This document shows positions 1 to 10,662 of a stretch of 64,000 nucleotides of DNA, in pieces; position 1 is the stretch's first letter, and every line of letters begins with the position of its first letter. This DNA comes from Pyrenophora tritici-repentis. Taxonomy: Eukaryota > Ascomycota > Dothideomycetes > Pleosporales > Pleosporaceae. The notes beneath the pieces are model-generated. The model searched no databases and was not told the origin of the DNA. It worked only from the letters and a program-made list of their open reading frames with translations. The translations under genes were made by a program, and so were the position numbers. Location of the stretch: NCBI RefSeq assembly GCF_003171515.1, contig NC_089390.1, forward strand, positions 3,658,001 through 3,722,000, in the 5' to 3' direction.

Positions 1-2049
1 GAGTGTTGGTAGTGGTTGAGTGGATGGAGGGTGGATTCCTCAGCTATCTGCCAGCGCGACGGCAAAGCTGCAGGGAGGCGAGAGGCTTTCAGTACTCCTC
101 CGCATGGCCTTTTGCTGTCGTCGCCATTATATCGGAAGAGGTAGGAGCTGGGCAGGAGGTCCGCTTGCCTCGGCGCTGAGGTGAAGCTGCATCCGTTCTC
201 GACCCAGGCTCGCGAGGAGACACTGAGTGCAGTAATCTGACGCTCTCACTCAAGAACGCAAAGCGTTTCGTCGACCTATGCATGGCTTTTGTTGTGGGAA
301 TTGTCTTCTTTAGGAGCGAGGAAGCGCATCGGAGCTCTGCTACTTGCGAAGCTAGCATGAATGAGTACAGTAGAAGATTACACATAATGTTCTCTGCAAG
401 ATCACGATAGGGCGCGATAGTCCGGCTTATCGTTTCTTTTGCCGATGGTGACTAGCGTGAGACAGAAAGGGTATAGTTGGTTGGGGGAATGAAGCTCAAG
501 CGCGCGGAGCGTGAATCGCATCAGCGATCGAGGAACTCATGTGAGCACTTTATCCTGTGGGTCTTCGACAAGAATCCTGGAGAAGCGCAAGTCACAGTCA
601 AGCATGTCATGGTACGCGATGGTGGTGTGGCCAGGGTGAGGGTGTCAAGGGAGATATTACCCCACGTACAGTAGAATCCTCAAGCTTGGGGGGCAGGACA
701 GGGGCCCGGACGGCTATCAACTTCCCCGCATCACAGACGCAAGCTGCAGCAAGCTCAACAGGGCCGTGGAGGTCATATCAGATTCCTACAGATACTCGAG
801 ACTCGGAAATTTTGATATTACTCCATCGGCATTCTAAGACTTCGAGCACGATTACAACGATGAGTACTTGGCAAAAGCAGCTCCACAGTTCTCCCAACTG
901 TCTACAAGGCTGTCATTAATGAGCTACATCCCATACTACCTATGGCGATTGCGGCATCCGACAGGCCTCCAAACCAAGAATATACTCAAGTAAGCGCCGG
1001 AAAAGGATATTGCATCCTCATTTCTCCCGTAAGATAGGCTATAGCTGAAAAGCAGTGCTACTCCAAAGACGATCATCCGCCCCTCCTCTGCGTTGCCGCA
1101 TCCCCAGAAGGGCTCTTCCCGTAGGTCCACAACTTCCGGCGTCGTCACACAATCCCCCGTATAGGTCTCGGTCCTACCGTAGTCACAGCTCTAAGCAGTT
1201 GTTGATAGCAAGTACCCGCATACCTTGTGAGGAGAAATGGGTAGCACTATTGTCCTCGTGTGAGGAGCGGCTCACACCGCTCTACGAGTATACAGGTTTG
1301 ATTGTGAATTTACGAGGTTCATAAAGGTAGAAAGGTGATCTTTACGTATATCTGTCAAAGTCATATCTTGAGTCCTTACCGATTCATCACTTGTTGCGCA
1401 CGTGGGTAACACCTAGATCAAACTAAGAGCCATCACGTTTCCGTCATTTGATGCCAACTTCTTAGGAACATTGCGCCACTCCCGAAAAATCGCAGCACAG
1501 ATCTCTACAGACATCTTGCGAACCGGCTGTTGCTAGATGCCCATCTTTCATCATCGTCACGTCTGATTTTCATTTCCTCACATTCTCTCTCGCTGCCTAG
1601 TCGTTTCGTGGACCAAAAAAATTCTTCGACTCGCATCCTAGCCAAAATATGCGCATAGCTCCCACCTCTACAACCACACACGCCATCGCACCACCGGATC
1701 ACGCATCAGCGGACGCACGACTACATTAACCAGACGCCGCGGTTACTCAGTGCATCTAACAATTATCCCAAACCCCCGCGGGCCGACTACTTGTTAGCCT
1801 CGCAAACGCACGTTTCCCCAGCTTCGCGGCTGTAAGCATACATCCACGGCCACCTACATCCGGCATAACCGCACCGCCAACACAACACCCGCCAGCAAGA
1901 ATCCAAATCCCTTATCGCCAATATTCTTCATTGTCTGGTTCACTCCAGCTCTCATACTTAGTCCCACCTCATCTACCTCATCACCCGCCAGTCTCAACAT
2001 GGCTATCACAGCATCAGCCACTCTTGCCCACCACTCCAGCAACGCCAAA
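1..2049. other. No recognisable gene
   Basis: Roughly 2 kb at the left edge with only short open frames on both strands. None shows a recognisable domain, a plausible intron chain or a coding-like composition that I can defend. The last few hundred bases must include the promoter of the RMP1-like gene that follows. A gene whose body lies to the left of the window could have its end here, but nothing in the sequence shows it. Confidence 0.5.
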
Positions 2050-2676
2050 ATGCCTTCTGCATCCCCCCATCATCACTGCCACGCACCTCTTGAACGCGAG
2101 TAAACATGACATCGCAATGCTGCACGACATCCACACTCTCCTCAACAAAATCTTCATCCGCAACCGGAATCAGCACCAGCGCAGCACGTGGTGGAAAGCG
2201 CTACATGCGTTCCGCAAGCAGATTGCTCTCTTGCTAAGTGAGCTTGAGACAAGCAAGATGAATGAACGGGAGGCAAAGCTTGAAGCGAGGTTGAGGTATT
2301 GGGATGACAGGGTTATGCATGCTTGGTACTAGTATGTTGATCCCTCTCCGTCTTTGACCTCCTAGGGACTTTAGACTAACAGTATCAAAGCCAGTTCAGC
2401 CAGCTTGTTGCTGTGGGTCCGTTTGCCATGCTAGGCCTTGTTATGATGGCGTCGGTTGCGCGCGTGTGCAGGATCGTGGGCATTACGGCAGTGTATGAAG
2501 AGATTGCTTCCGGGGATGTGCAAGGTGTGTTGAGCGCGAGCGATGAGTTGGCTTTGGCGGATGAGTTTAGCACCGTGTTGGATAAGGATGAGGAGTGGGA
2601 TGAGGGGGTTGTGGTGGCGAGGGTGTGTGATGACGACGATGATGATGATGATGATGATGAGGATGAGGATGAGTAG
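2050..2676 (+). CDS. RMP1: RNase MRP protein subunit Rmp1-like (one homopolymer frameshift)
   Basis: Rmp1 is a protein subunit of nuclear/nucleolar RNase MRP, which cleaves pre-rRNA. Two exons: 2050-2331 and 2391-2676. The 59-nt intron starts GTATGT, has a CTAAC branch point near 2376-2380 and ends AAAG. The protein carries the family hallmark RNRNQHQRSTWWK followed by an Arg/Lys-rich helix, then a WYYQFSQLVAVGPFAMLGL segment joined across the splice, and ends in a run of about ten Asp plus Glu. The best start is the ATG at 2050 (MPSAS...), but the C6 run at 2063-2068 carries one base too many for that frame; with five C the ORF is open and gives about 188 aa. Without the correction the first usable Met is at 2117, directly before the conserved block. 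Convergent with SEC15. The family is recognised by motif; the indel is an inference. Confidence 0.8.
2629..2673 (+). repeat. GAY triplet repeat coding poly-Asp/Glu
   Basis: A run of GAC, GAT and GAG triplets at the 3' end of the RMP1 coding sequence gives an acidic tail. Its antisense reads as poly-Ser or poly-Ile in spurious minus-strand frames. Confidence 0.9.
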
Positions 2677-2858
2677 ATAATGTTTCGCGATGTTCTTTTG
2701 TACGTTATCACGATGAGAGGGAAAGATACCAAGATAGCCAGGCCTGGCTATCCTCACGGCGTTTTCATACTACAATTTCTTCCCATACCATATATTGTCT
2801 CCTCGTACATGCATCGTCTTGCCTATCATATCGTCTCCGTCTTGCGACGTAATACATT

Positions 2859-5329
2859 CTATCTAATACCAAACCTCGACCCCAACGTACCAAACCTGTC
2901 CTTTCCCTCCACCTTCGGGCTCTGCGCCACAACCTGCGCACCTTCTTGCACCTTCTCCAGCAAAATCGCGCCCTTCATCTGATCAACCTTGCTATACTTC
3001 TTGTTCCTTTGCGCGATATCGAAAAACTCCTCGCTATTGTCTGTGCCCATGAGCGCCACCGTCTGCGTCAACTCATCCAAGTTCTCCATCAGAATCGGGT
3101 TATTCAGACTCGACACGAACTGCGACAGGAATGCCGTGTCGGCCGCCAAAGTAGCCACAGCGGCGGGCGATATGCGCTTGATGTGCGAGGCAAGCGGCAA
3201 GTCGAGGATAGCAGTGGAAGCATGACTCAGCGCATCGAAGTAGATGAATTCTTTGATATCCATAGGCAGGGCGAGAAGAACAGAAGACATGATGTTTGAG
3301 AGGTATCTCGTCAGTTCGAGCATGTAAGTTGAAGGTTCATTCTCCGGTTTCGCCGCCATCCAGTCGTACTCTGCAGTTTCGATGAGGTCGTCGATTTTGC
3401 TGTTTACGAGCTCGAAGACGCGGTTGGAGGCTGTGTTCTTCGCTTTTGCGAAACGGTCGGTTGCGGCAAGAACAATGGGGCCGGTTGCGGATGGGGAGGA
3501 GCGTGCTTGGAAGAGTAGGTCTTGCAGTTCGATGCATGCGTTTTCGAAATGTTCGAGGTTGGTTAGAATTTGTACGATTTGGCCGGGGTATTGGCTGCTT
3601 AGGCGCTCGACAAGACTGCCACAGACTTTTTCGCAGAGGAGTTCGTCGAGACTTGTTCGCAGGGTTTCGTCGATTACGCTGCTCTTTTGGAAGTAGTCGT
3701 CGCTGAAGAGGTAGATTTGGTTTAGGAAATTTCGAATGTCGATGCAGCAGAGAGGATACATTTGACTGAATGGCAACACACAGGGGAATGTGATTTGCTC
3801 GTTGTTGTTCGGCGGGTTGTACCACGATACAGAGACGACCTTGTCGTATTCTTCGGCCGAGTTGATAGGCATGGGCATGTAGTCGTCGGTGTGGACAATT
3901 TCCAGAAAGTCTTCGCTGAAACGGTGTTTGAGGAGAGCAGAATACTTGGAGAAGAGCGTTAGGAGGAGGTCGTTCATTGCCGAGACGGAGTAGCCCCATT
4001 TCTACGATGCGGTCAGCGGATGGAGATACAGGTGATTAGCCATGTGCGACGAACCTCCATGGTCAACATGAAGAGTGCAATGCGGCCCTTGATCTTAAGT
4101 AGCAATTCATCGTTGTCTACTGTATGTAGTTGACTGGTAATGAGATTTATCGCGCTTTGACACATGGAATCCCATAGTTCATCGACCTAGGTTATCATTA
4201 GCCATATCTCATATATCTTGGAAGAATCCGCTTACATCAGCCTGCGATCGAAGATTCAGCGTTTTCGACATGGTGGCTTTCTCAATGATTGCGTAACCCG
4301 CGATACTCTCAAGCAAGCTGCTCAAATCGCTACACTCCTCATCTAGCAGATCAAGCTTGTTCGGTATGATTAGGTCCTTCTGTGTCCGTCGATCCGATGC
4401 ATACTCTGCTCGAAATTGGTCGCTCTTGCCAAGAGTTTCGTTGATATGCATGGCCTCGAACAACGGCGAGAAGTCGGTCTCGTTTCCGGCCTCCTCGTTG
4501 TTGAGGACATCAAATTCATCCGTCTCATCAGCGACAAGCTCAATCGCTGAATTCAACTTGAATTTTTGAAATCGCGGATCTGTCTCGGCCCGCTCTTGGT
4601 TGCGCGTTCTCCGTACGTCAGTATAGTAGAAAGAAACTTCGCCCAGGAATTGCGCAGACTCGCGAATTCGGTAGAGCCACGTGCTCAAGTCGTTCTTGAC
4701 TGCTTCTCTAATCTGTTCCTGGGTTTGCGGGATCGACTTTTCAATCAAGTTTGCAATCTTGAACCGGCTAATCTCCTTCAAATGAATCGTCTGAAGCTCA
4801 TCAAGTGCTCGTAAAGCGGCGTAGTAGTTCTTTTCCCTCAGCATATCCTGGACCTGGTTGGCGATTCGCAACACATTCAGACAGGCGGTCAACGCCTGAG
4901 TCGCTTCATTAATGTTCTGTCTCACACCCCGCGAGTCCACCAGTGCTTTTTTCTGCTCGGCCAGCTTCTCAATACTCTCTTGTATCGATTCATTCAGCTG
5001 CAAAATCTCCCCACTCATCTGGACGGTCTGGTCACGAATTCTAAGAAGCGAATCCACCGAGCTGACAAAATCCTGGTGATTTGCATTACATATCCGCTCA
5101 ATCTCACTTTCGCGATCATTGGCATATCGGTCAAATGTGATTTGCAGTTGGTTCGAGTAACGGGCATCCTTCATTATGGGAATCAACTGGTCGATATAGT
5201 CCGACCCCACGGAAGACTGGGATATCTGATTCTATCAGCATGCTGTATGTGGCTATCTTGTGTATGGCCAGCTTTTACTTGTTTGATAGCTATCCATAAG
5301 TCATCCTCTTGGTCTATGGCGGAGGGCAT
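2859..5329 (-). CDS. SEC15: Exocyst complex component Sec15
   Basis: Sec15 is the exocyst subunit that binds the Rab GTPase Sec4 and links secretory vesicles to the plasma membrane tethering complex. Four exons, read downwards: 5329-5279, 5225-4236, 4186-4055 and 4001-2859, giving 771 aa, the usual length. Introns of 53, 49 and 53 nt all have GT and AG ends and all join in phase 0. The N-terminal half (residues about 20-350) is coiled-coil-rich, with MKDARYSNQLQITFDRYAND near its start. The C-terminal half holds the Sec15-type helical bundle, with a KWGYSVSAMNDLL join and a FIYFDALSHAS segment. The start at 5329 (MPSAIDQEDDLWIAIKQ) lies in the first exon before a clear donor and matches the family N-terminus. 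It is divergent from LYS9 and convergent with RMP1. No oddities seen. Confidence 0.93.
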
Positions 5330-6012
5330 GATGACGGCTGCCTAATACGACTTGATTAATTGTCGCAGAATTTTCGAACGATCGGGAAATCAGGTACAGT
5401 ATCACGACAACGACGACGGTTATCTTTCGTTATGGTATGGAGTTGTTGCTCGCTGCCGGTCGTCTCGGTGCTTGAAACGCGTACCTGGCAAGTCCGCGTA
5501 TTGCGCTAGTGCAAATATGGCTTAGCTGCCTCGGCGCTCTGTTCGATCCACTTTCCCTTTGGGGCGCATTCGGTGTTCGACTTTCATCTTAATGAAGGTA
5601 CTTGTTGCATAATCAGATGCCTCTGGGGCAAGTTCTCACGACACTTGCCTCTTTTACGGAATGGCGATTCACAGATTCTAGCCTTTCATGAATGTGATCT
5701 CAGAATCTCGCAAAGATACATGTCAAAGCGGCATCCGATGATTGCATGGAAGGCTCACAGAGACAAGAGGCCAAGGAAGTCAGAATTCATTCTTCACAAC
5801 TCATAGGTTCCCAAAATCTTTCTTAGTGCCGGACCTTTCGTCGGCACGCAAAGAAATCAATGCACAGGGCGACGCGTTGCGCGTGCCCCACTCTGGAGCG
5901 ATGACGGAGTACCCCGCCGATTTGATAGAATTCCGATCCGGAGTCAACGCCAAACATATAATCTTCCCCAAACTTTTCTCAAAACTTAGTAATTACACTC
6001 AAATCACACAAT
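5330..6012. promoter_or_regulatory. Divergent promoter region SEC15 / LYS9
   Basis: This 683-bp gap separates the start codons of SEC15 (minus) and LYS9 (plus). No gene is evident. It contains CCG-N3-CGG at 5933-5941, the inverted triplet typical of Zn2Cys6 activators, immediately followed by GAGTCA (reverse TGACTC) at 5941-5946, a core resembling a Gcn4/CpcA site. Both lie about 70 bp upstream of the LYS9 ATG. A TATAAT-like stretch occurs near 5957. Regulatory roles are inferred from position and consensus only. Confidence 0.45.
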
Positions 6013-7635
6013 ATGGAAGCCATCACAAGTAAGAAACGTCCTGATGTCCGCCATTGAGTGTCTTTACTCACAATCCATCGCAGACAAACTACAGAACGTC
6101 ATGAGCAACGTCAGCGGGGCGGCCACTGGAGCGTACAGCGGAAAGTATGTTGACTGAGAAATACGCGCTGTTTTCAATGATTGCTAATCTTGTCCCAGGT
6201 CGGCTCTTCTGCTCGGTGCTGGATTTGTGTAAGGCATCTCATAGCCCAACATCAATTGCAGGGACTAACAATCACAGCACTCGCCCAACCGTAGACGTCC
6301 TCGCAAAGTCAGGCGTCAAGGTCACAGTAGCGTGCCGTACTCTCGAGAAGGCACAGAGCCTGGCCAAGGGCATCCCAAACACCAACGCCATTAGCGTATG
6401 AATGCTGAATTCAATCTCTAGCCTAATACTAACAGCAGCAGCTCGATGTCAACGATGCCGACGCCCTCGATGCCGAAGTCGCCAAAGTCGACGTAGTTAT
6501 CTCCCTCATTCCCTACACCTACCACGCCACCGTCATCAAATCTGCGATCCGCAAGAAGAAGAATGTCGTCACAACATCTTACGTCTCGCCCGCGATGATG
6601 GAGCTCGATGCTGAGGCAAAGGAGGCCGGAATCACCGTTATGAACGAGATTGGTGTAGACCCAGGTGTCGACCATCTCTCGGCCGTCCTCACTATCGACG
6701 AAGTCCATAAAGCCGGTGGCAAGATCCTGTCCTTCAAGTCATACTGCGGTGGCCTACCCGCGCCCGAGAACTCAGACAACCCGCTCGGCTACAAGTTCAG
6801 CTGGAGTTCCCGTGGAGTTTTGCTTGCGCTAAGGAACCAGGCCAAGTACTACCAAGATGGTCAGATCAAAGAAGTCGAGGGCCCGGAACTGATGGCTGAA
6901 GCTAAGCCATACTTCATCTATCCTGGTTACGCTTTCGTCGCGTACCCGAACCGTGACTCAACTCCGTACAAGGAGCGCTACAACATCCCTGAGGCACAGA
7001 CCATTATCCGTGGTACTCTGCGGTACGGAGGTTTCCCAGAGTACATCAAGTGCCTTGTCGATATTGGTTTCTTGTCTGAAGAACCCAAGGACTTCCTCAA
7101 GGAGGGCGAGAAGCGCACATGGCGCGACGCTACGGCCAAGATCATCGGCGCATCAAGCGACAAGGATGAGGATCTCATCTGGGCCATCTCCTCCCGGACA
7201 AAGTTCGCCAGCACTGAAGAGAAGGACCGCATTATCACAGGCCTCCGCTGGATCGGTCTCCTCTCTGACGAGGAAATCACTCCTCGTGGCAACCCTCTTG
7301 ACACGCTCTGCGCTACTCTCGAGAAGAAAATGCAGTACGAGGAGGGCGAGCGTGATTTCGTCATGCTACAGCACAGGTTCGAAATCGAGAACAAGGACGG
7401 CAGCAAGTCAGTTCGCACATGCACACTGGCTGAATACGGCGACCCAAAGGGTTACTCAGCCATGGCCAAGTTGGTCGGTGTACCCTGCGCGGTTGCCGTA
7501 CAGCAGGTGCTTGACGGAACTCTGAGCGAGAAGGGTATCATAGCACCTATGAGCCCAGAGATCTGCGCGCCATTGATGAAGACGCTCGAGGACAAGTATG
7601 GCGTTGTTTTCAAGGAGAAGACTGTCCCCTTGTAA
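6013..7635 (+). CDS. LYS9: Saccharopine dehydrogenase (NADP+, L-glutamate-forming), saccharopine reductase
   Basis: Lys9 makes saccharopine from alpha-aminoadipate semialdehyde and glutamate with NADPH, the penultimate step of the fungal lysine pathway. Five exons: 6013-6028, 6084-6144, 6199-6228, 6278-6395 and 6442-7635, about 472 aa. The first four exons are small (16, 61, 30 and 118 nt) and are supported by phase and by continuity of the N-terminal Rossmann motif LLLGAGFVTRP, which spans the exon 3/4 junction. Then come a strand-turn ISLIPYTYHATVIKSAI, the substrate-region NEIGVDPGVDHLSA and the C-terminal catalytic domain to residue 472. The N-terminus carries about 26 residues before the Rossmann fold, slightly longer than the yeast protein. 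It is convergent with GET4. A Gcn4-like and a Zn2Cys6-like element lie upstream. Confidence 0.95.
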
Positions 7636-7919
7636 AGCGGTGGGCCTAGGTTGACAAATGAAGAGCCATGTCAGATGATCATCAAAAGTATGGAAAAAAA
7701 AGCCCCCCCAGAATCTAGGGGTACCTGAATGAATGTATCAACCGCTTCTATACACATAACAGCGCTCTCTTGTATAGTGGTATCTCTTCTCGTGTGGTAT
7801 TGATTCAAAGGTTGCCTCTCTCACGTGATGTATCCAACCCTACATTGAGCAGGATCGAATACGTTCCCTTCAACGGACTCATACGAACAGCTGTACTCCA
7901 ATACTTGGATACTGCTTCC
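7636..7919. other. Convergent 3' intergenic space LYS9 / GET4
   Basis: This 284-bp gap lies between two stop codons. It holds an A-rich stretch at about 7693-7701 followed by a C run, compatible with 3' UTR and polyadenylation sequence for both genes. No ORF of note. Confidence 0.6.
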
Positions 7920-9005
7920 TCAGTCCAGCCCTGCCGACGGCGGAGCTCTTCCACCAACGGCTTTCTTCGCCGGAGCATTTCCCCCCATACCTCCTCCAAA
8001 CATGCTGCCCAGCATATCGAACATGGGATTACCCTGTCGCGGTATCTTAATCCCAAAGTACATCTCCCCAATCTGATCCAGCGCCTCATTCCAATTCACA
8101 TCCTTGAGATCACCCCCATAATGGCTCTTCAACTGGCGCCACAAACTAGGATCACCCCTCTCCACGCTCAACAACAATAAGCCCAAGAAATTTAACAGCG
8201 GCAACGAGGGGTATACGCGGAGATCAGAGGATTTTGTGGAAACGGGTTGCGTGGGTGGGTTCGGCGCTTTCTCTAACGACGAGGTGAAGAGGAGGAAGAA
8301 CTTGTTGGCTGCACGGAGGTTGCCCGTAAGCAGGTATGGCAGGACGCCGCGGGCGCAGTATAGAGGTGCTGTGTGCGGGGCGTCGGATGTGTACCAATCG
8401 TAGTGGAGGGAAGCGAGGGTTGACGCGCTGTCTTGGGTGCCGAGGAGTAGGTGGCGTTCTGCTTCGTAGGGTTCCAGATCTGTATTTACGTGTCAGTCTC
8501 CCCTTTTCATGTAGCTTGTCGTTGTTGAAGTACCTTCAGCGTATAGCCCTCCTGCGACGTGATGGATCTCCGGGTCTCCAGCCGGGAACTCGCCGAACCG
8601 GCTACTCCATGCAATCATCTCGCCCACAAACTTCTTCTTCGTTGGTTCCTCCTTGGGAAACGCCCGTAAGAGGCCGAGTAACCGTCCTTTGCTCTCTGCG
8701 TCCACCTTGACCTCCCCTTTGTTGTATACGTCGATGAGGAATATGCATAGATCACCACCGGAGCCGCCTTGGCCCGCTTGGAGTAGTGAAAGCGCACCAG
8801 AGTAGAGGAGTGAGGTTGCGTTGGTCCAGTCCGAGGCTTTGGTGTAGCGTGAGGCGATTACGCGGAGTTGTTGGTGGGCTTCGTAGTACTGGCCTTCGGC
8901 GATTCTAATTAGGGGTTAGAGATGCATCAACATGAGGCGGGGTGAGGCGGCAATGAGTTACTTTTCGCGTTGCCGCTGGAGCGTCTTTTCAATCTTGGAG
9001 GACAT
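7920..9005 (-). CDS. GET4: Golgi-to-ER traffic protein 4 homologue
   Basis: Get4 works with Get5 as the cytosolic adaptor that hands tail-anchored membrane proteins from Sgt2 to Get3. Three exons, read downwards: 9005-8962, 8904-8534 and 8479-7920, for 324 aa. Introns are 57 nt (GTAACT...AATTAG) and 54 nt (GTACTT...ATACAG). The protein is an alpha-helical solenoid. Recognisable blocks are EGQYYEAHQQLRVIASRYTK near residues 17-36, YSGALSLLQAGQGGSGGDL, and the conserved C-terminal core FLGLLLLSVERGDPSLW, WNEALDQIGEMYFGI and GNPMFDMLGSMFGGG. The start is the only in-frame Met of exon 1 (MSSKIEKTLQRQRE). No structural oddities. Confidence 0.92.
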
Positions 9006-9354
9006 GATGGGTGGTTGAGGGGTTGCGTGGTGGGGTTGATTGTTTTGGGCGGCGAGCAGAGCTTCTGGGTTGTGACATGTTCAAGGGCGATGACGCAGCG
9101 CTAGGGCGGTCGCAAGACCCCACTTCAGCCTCCTTCTCGTCCCAGGACACTCTCGACTGCATCGTACCTTTTTAGTTGAGTATTTTACAATATTTGCGAT
9201 CATTAGCATATTCTCCTTAGGTGAGTTCTATGCTCGTAAGACGAATCGCAAAAAAATGCAAAAATCCACAGCTCGTTATCCAGCAAACATGAGGTTTTCA
9301 TGTCAAAGACATACAGACTTTCTCTTCACAGACAAAAAGCAAAATATCATCATG
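9006..9354. other. GET4 upstream region and tRNA 3' flank
   Basis: No coding signal. It contains the GET4 promoter and the 3' flank of the tRNA. On the minus strand T4 and T5 runs (A runs at 9341-9344 and 9334-9338) lie 11-21 nt past the tRNA end and suit RNA polymerase III termination. Confidence 0.6.
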
Positions 9355-9440
9355 TGCGGAAACCGAGACTCGAACTCGGAGCCCAAGCAGACAACGTAGA
9401 GACGTGGGAAGCTTGGATTTTACCCTTAAACCATTCCCGC
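9355..9440 (-). tRNA. tRNA-Gly(CCC) with a 15-nt intron
   Basis: Read downwards from 9440 the gene folds as a complete cloverleaf of 71 nt plus a 15-nt insert. The acceptor stem GCGGGAA pairs with TTTCCGC, discriminator A. The D arm GTTT/AAAT has a loop AAGGGTA. The anticodon stem CAAGC pairs with GCTTG. The T arm CCGAG/CTCGG has loop TTCGAGT. The anticodon loop begins TTCCCA, so the anticodon is CCC, reading GGG. The extra 15 nt sit after the base 3' of the anticodon, the canonical position for nuclear tRNA introns. Internal A box (TGGTTTAAGGG) and B box (GTTCGAGTC) are present. The D arm strongly resembles eukaryotic tRNA-Gly. No CCA is encoded, as expected for a nuclear gene. Confidence 0.9.
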
Positions 9441-10662
9441 GATGTTGTGATATGGTATGTTTCCTAATTTTCCAAACTATATTCTAATTGTATTTGTACA
9501 TTTGTGGAAATCTGGTGCTTCGAAGGAAGCACTACCACGGCATAACCTTGGAAGTGGGACAACCCTATGAGCCTTTTAGCCTAGCTGGAATGCTGACGGT
9601 GGGGTCACTAGATGTGACGCTGAAGTGGGGTTCTAGCATTCTTGCCTTTCGTGGACGTCGTCGACGGCACCTCAAGCGACAAGACATACGAGGAACCCTA
9701 GATCCTCCCCTGAATGCATCCTTGCGGGCTTGCGATAACCACCTGTCATTTACAGCCTGATTTCAGTGCGTAATTCAATGGCGCCAAGACTATGACTGTG
9801 TCGCCCCTACTCTCGTCTAGCAGTGCGCCTCGGGTGTGTCATAGAACACTTGACAGTGTGGGTAAGCACCTTACAGGCGTTTCTGGCGACTACAGTGGCC
9901 TTTGTACACTAGTATGTCAAGTATTACATGACATCCAGGTGCATACTTCGGTTTTCGGTCTGAGGGATGCCGCGTTGATTCTGTTTGGCTCGGACAGTCT
10001 GACAATGCTGCTGATCATACCCGGAAGCAGATCAATACGTCCACATATGGCATGTGTTGGTGATGGCTTGCATGGACGAGGCGTTGTTCAGCTGAAGTGC
10101 TCTAGCCTATTAATTCGTCCGGCTGGATACTATATTATTACTAAAGGTGCCAAGTACGGGGTTCCCACACACATTTATATGTAGGTACCAAGCTAATCAC
10201 ATGATACCAGCCAACGAGCATTGCGCAGGCCATCAAACCTCGTCATATCTATTAGCAATCATAGAGTCAGCCAAGACAGCCTGAACAGCGCCTTCGCGAC
10301 AACCGAAACAGAGTTTGAGAGCCTTGGGGTCTTTCGTCCAAGTCCAAGTCCAAGTCCAAGTTTTAGCAGTATCGTCTGAGCTACGAAAGACATCCAGCAC
10401 CCATACACGACACCCAGGCCATGGTGATGTGATACACGGTAAGGAACATTGGAGAATACATACCTTTACAGCCTACGCAAAACGAAGCCAACAATGCGCT
10501 GAAGACCTCCAGGAAGTACTGTATAATCTTATCATATTCTATACATACATACACACATAAAACATACGCATACACTCCTTGAACACCCAAGCTTTTGTAT
10601 ATAACACCCAGTCCCCATCCCACACCTCCCTCCAAAAATGAAAAAAATACACCCCATCACTC
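9441..10662. other. Intergenic, no recognisable gene
   Basis: About 1.2 kb between the tRNA and the P5B ATPase stop codon. Several plus-strand open frames exist (for example 9488-9760 and 9792-10184), but they have no recognised domain and no convincing splice partners. A short hexamer repeat lies at 10336-10359. The right part is CA/TA-rich and probably includes the ATPase 3' UTR. Confidence 0.5.
10336..10359 (+). repeat. (GTCCAA)4 hexanucleotide repeat
   Basis: Four perfect tandem copies of GTCCAA in noncoding sequence downstream of the ATPase gene. No function inferred. Confidence 0.9.

Noticed and set aside
2385..2757. Minus-strand frames with poly-Ser or poly-Ile
   Set aside because: They are antisense readings of the GAY repeat in RMP1, with no independent coding signal.
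3337..3999. 220-codon minus-strand open frame overlapping SEC15
   Set aside because: It is out of frame with the conserved Sec15 sequence, Arg- and Pro-rich, and has no intron or domain support.
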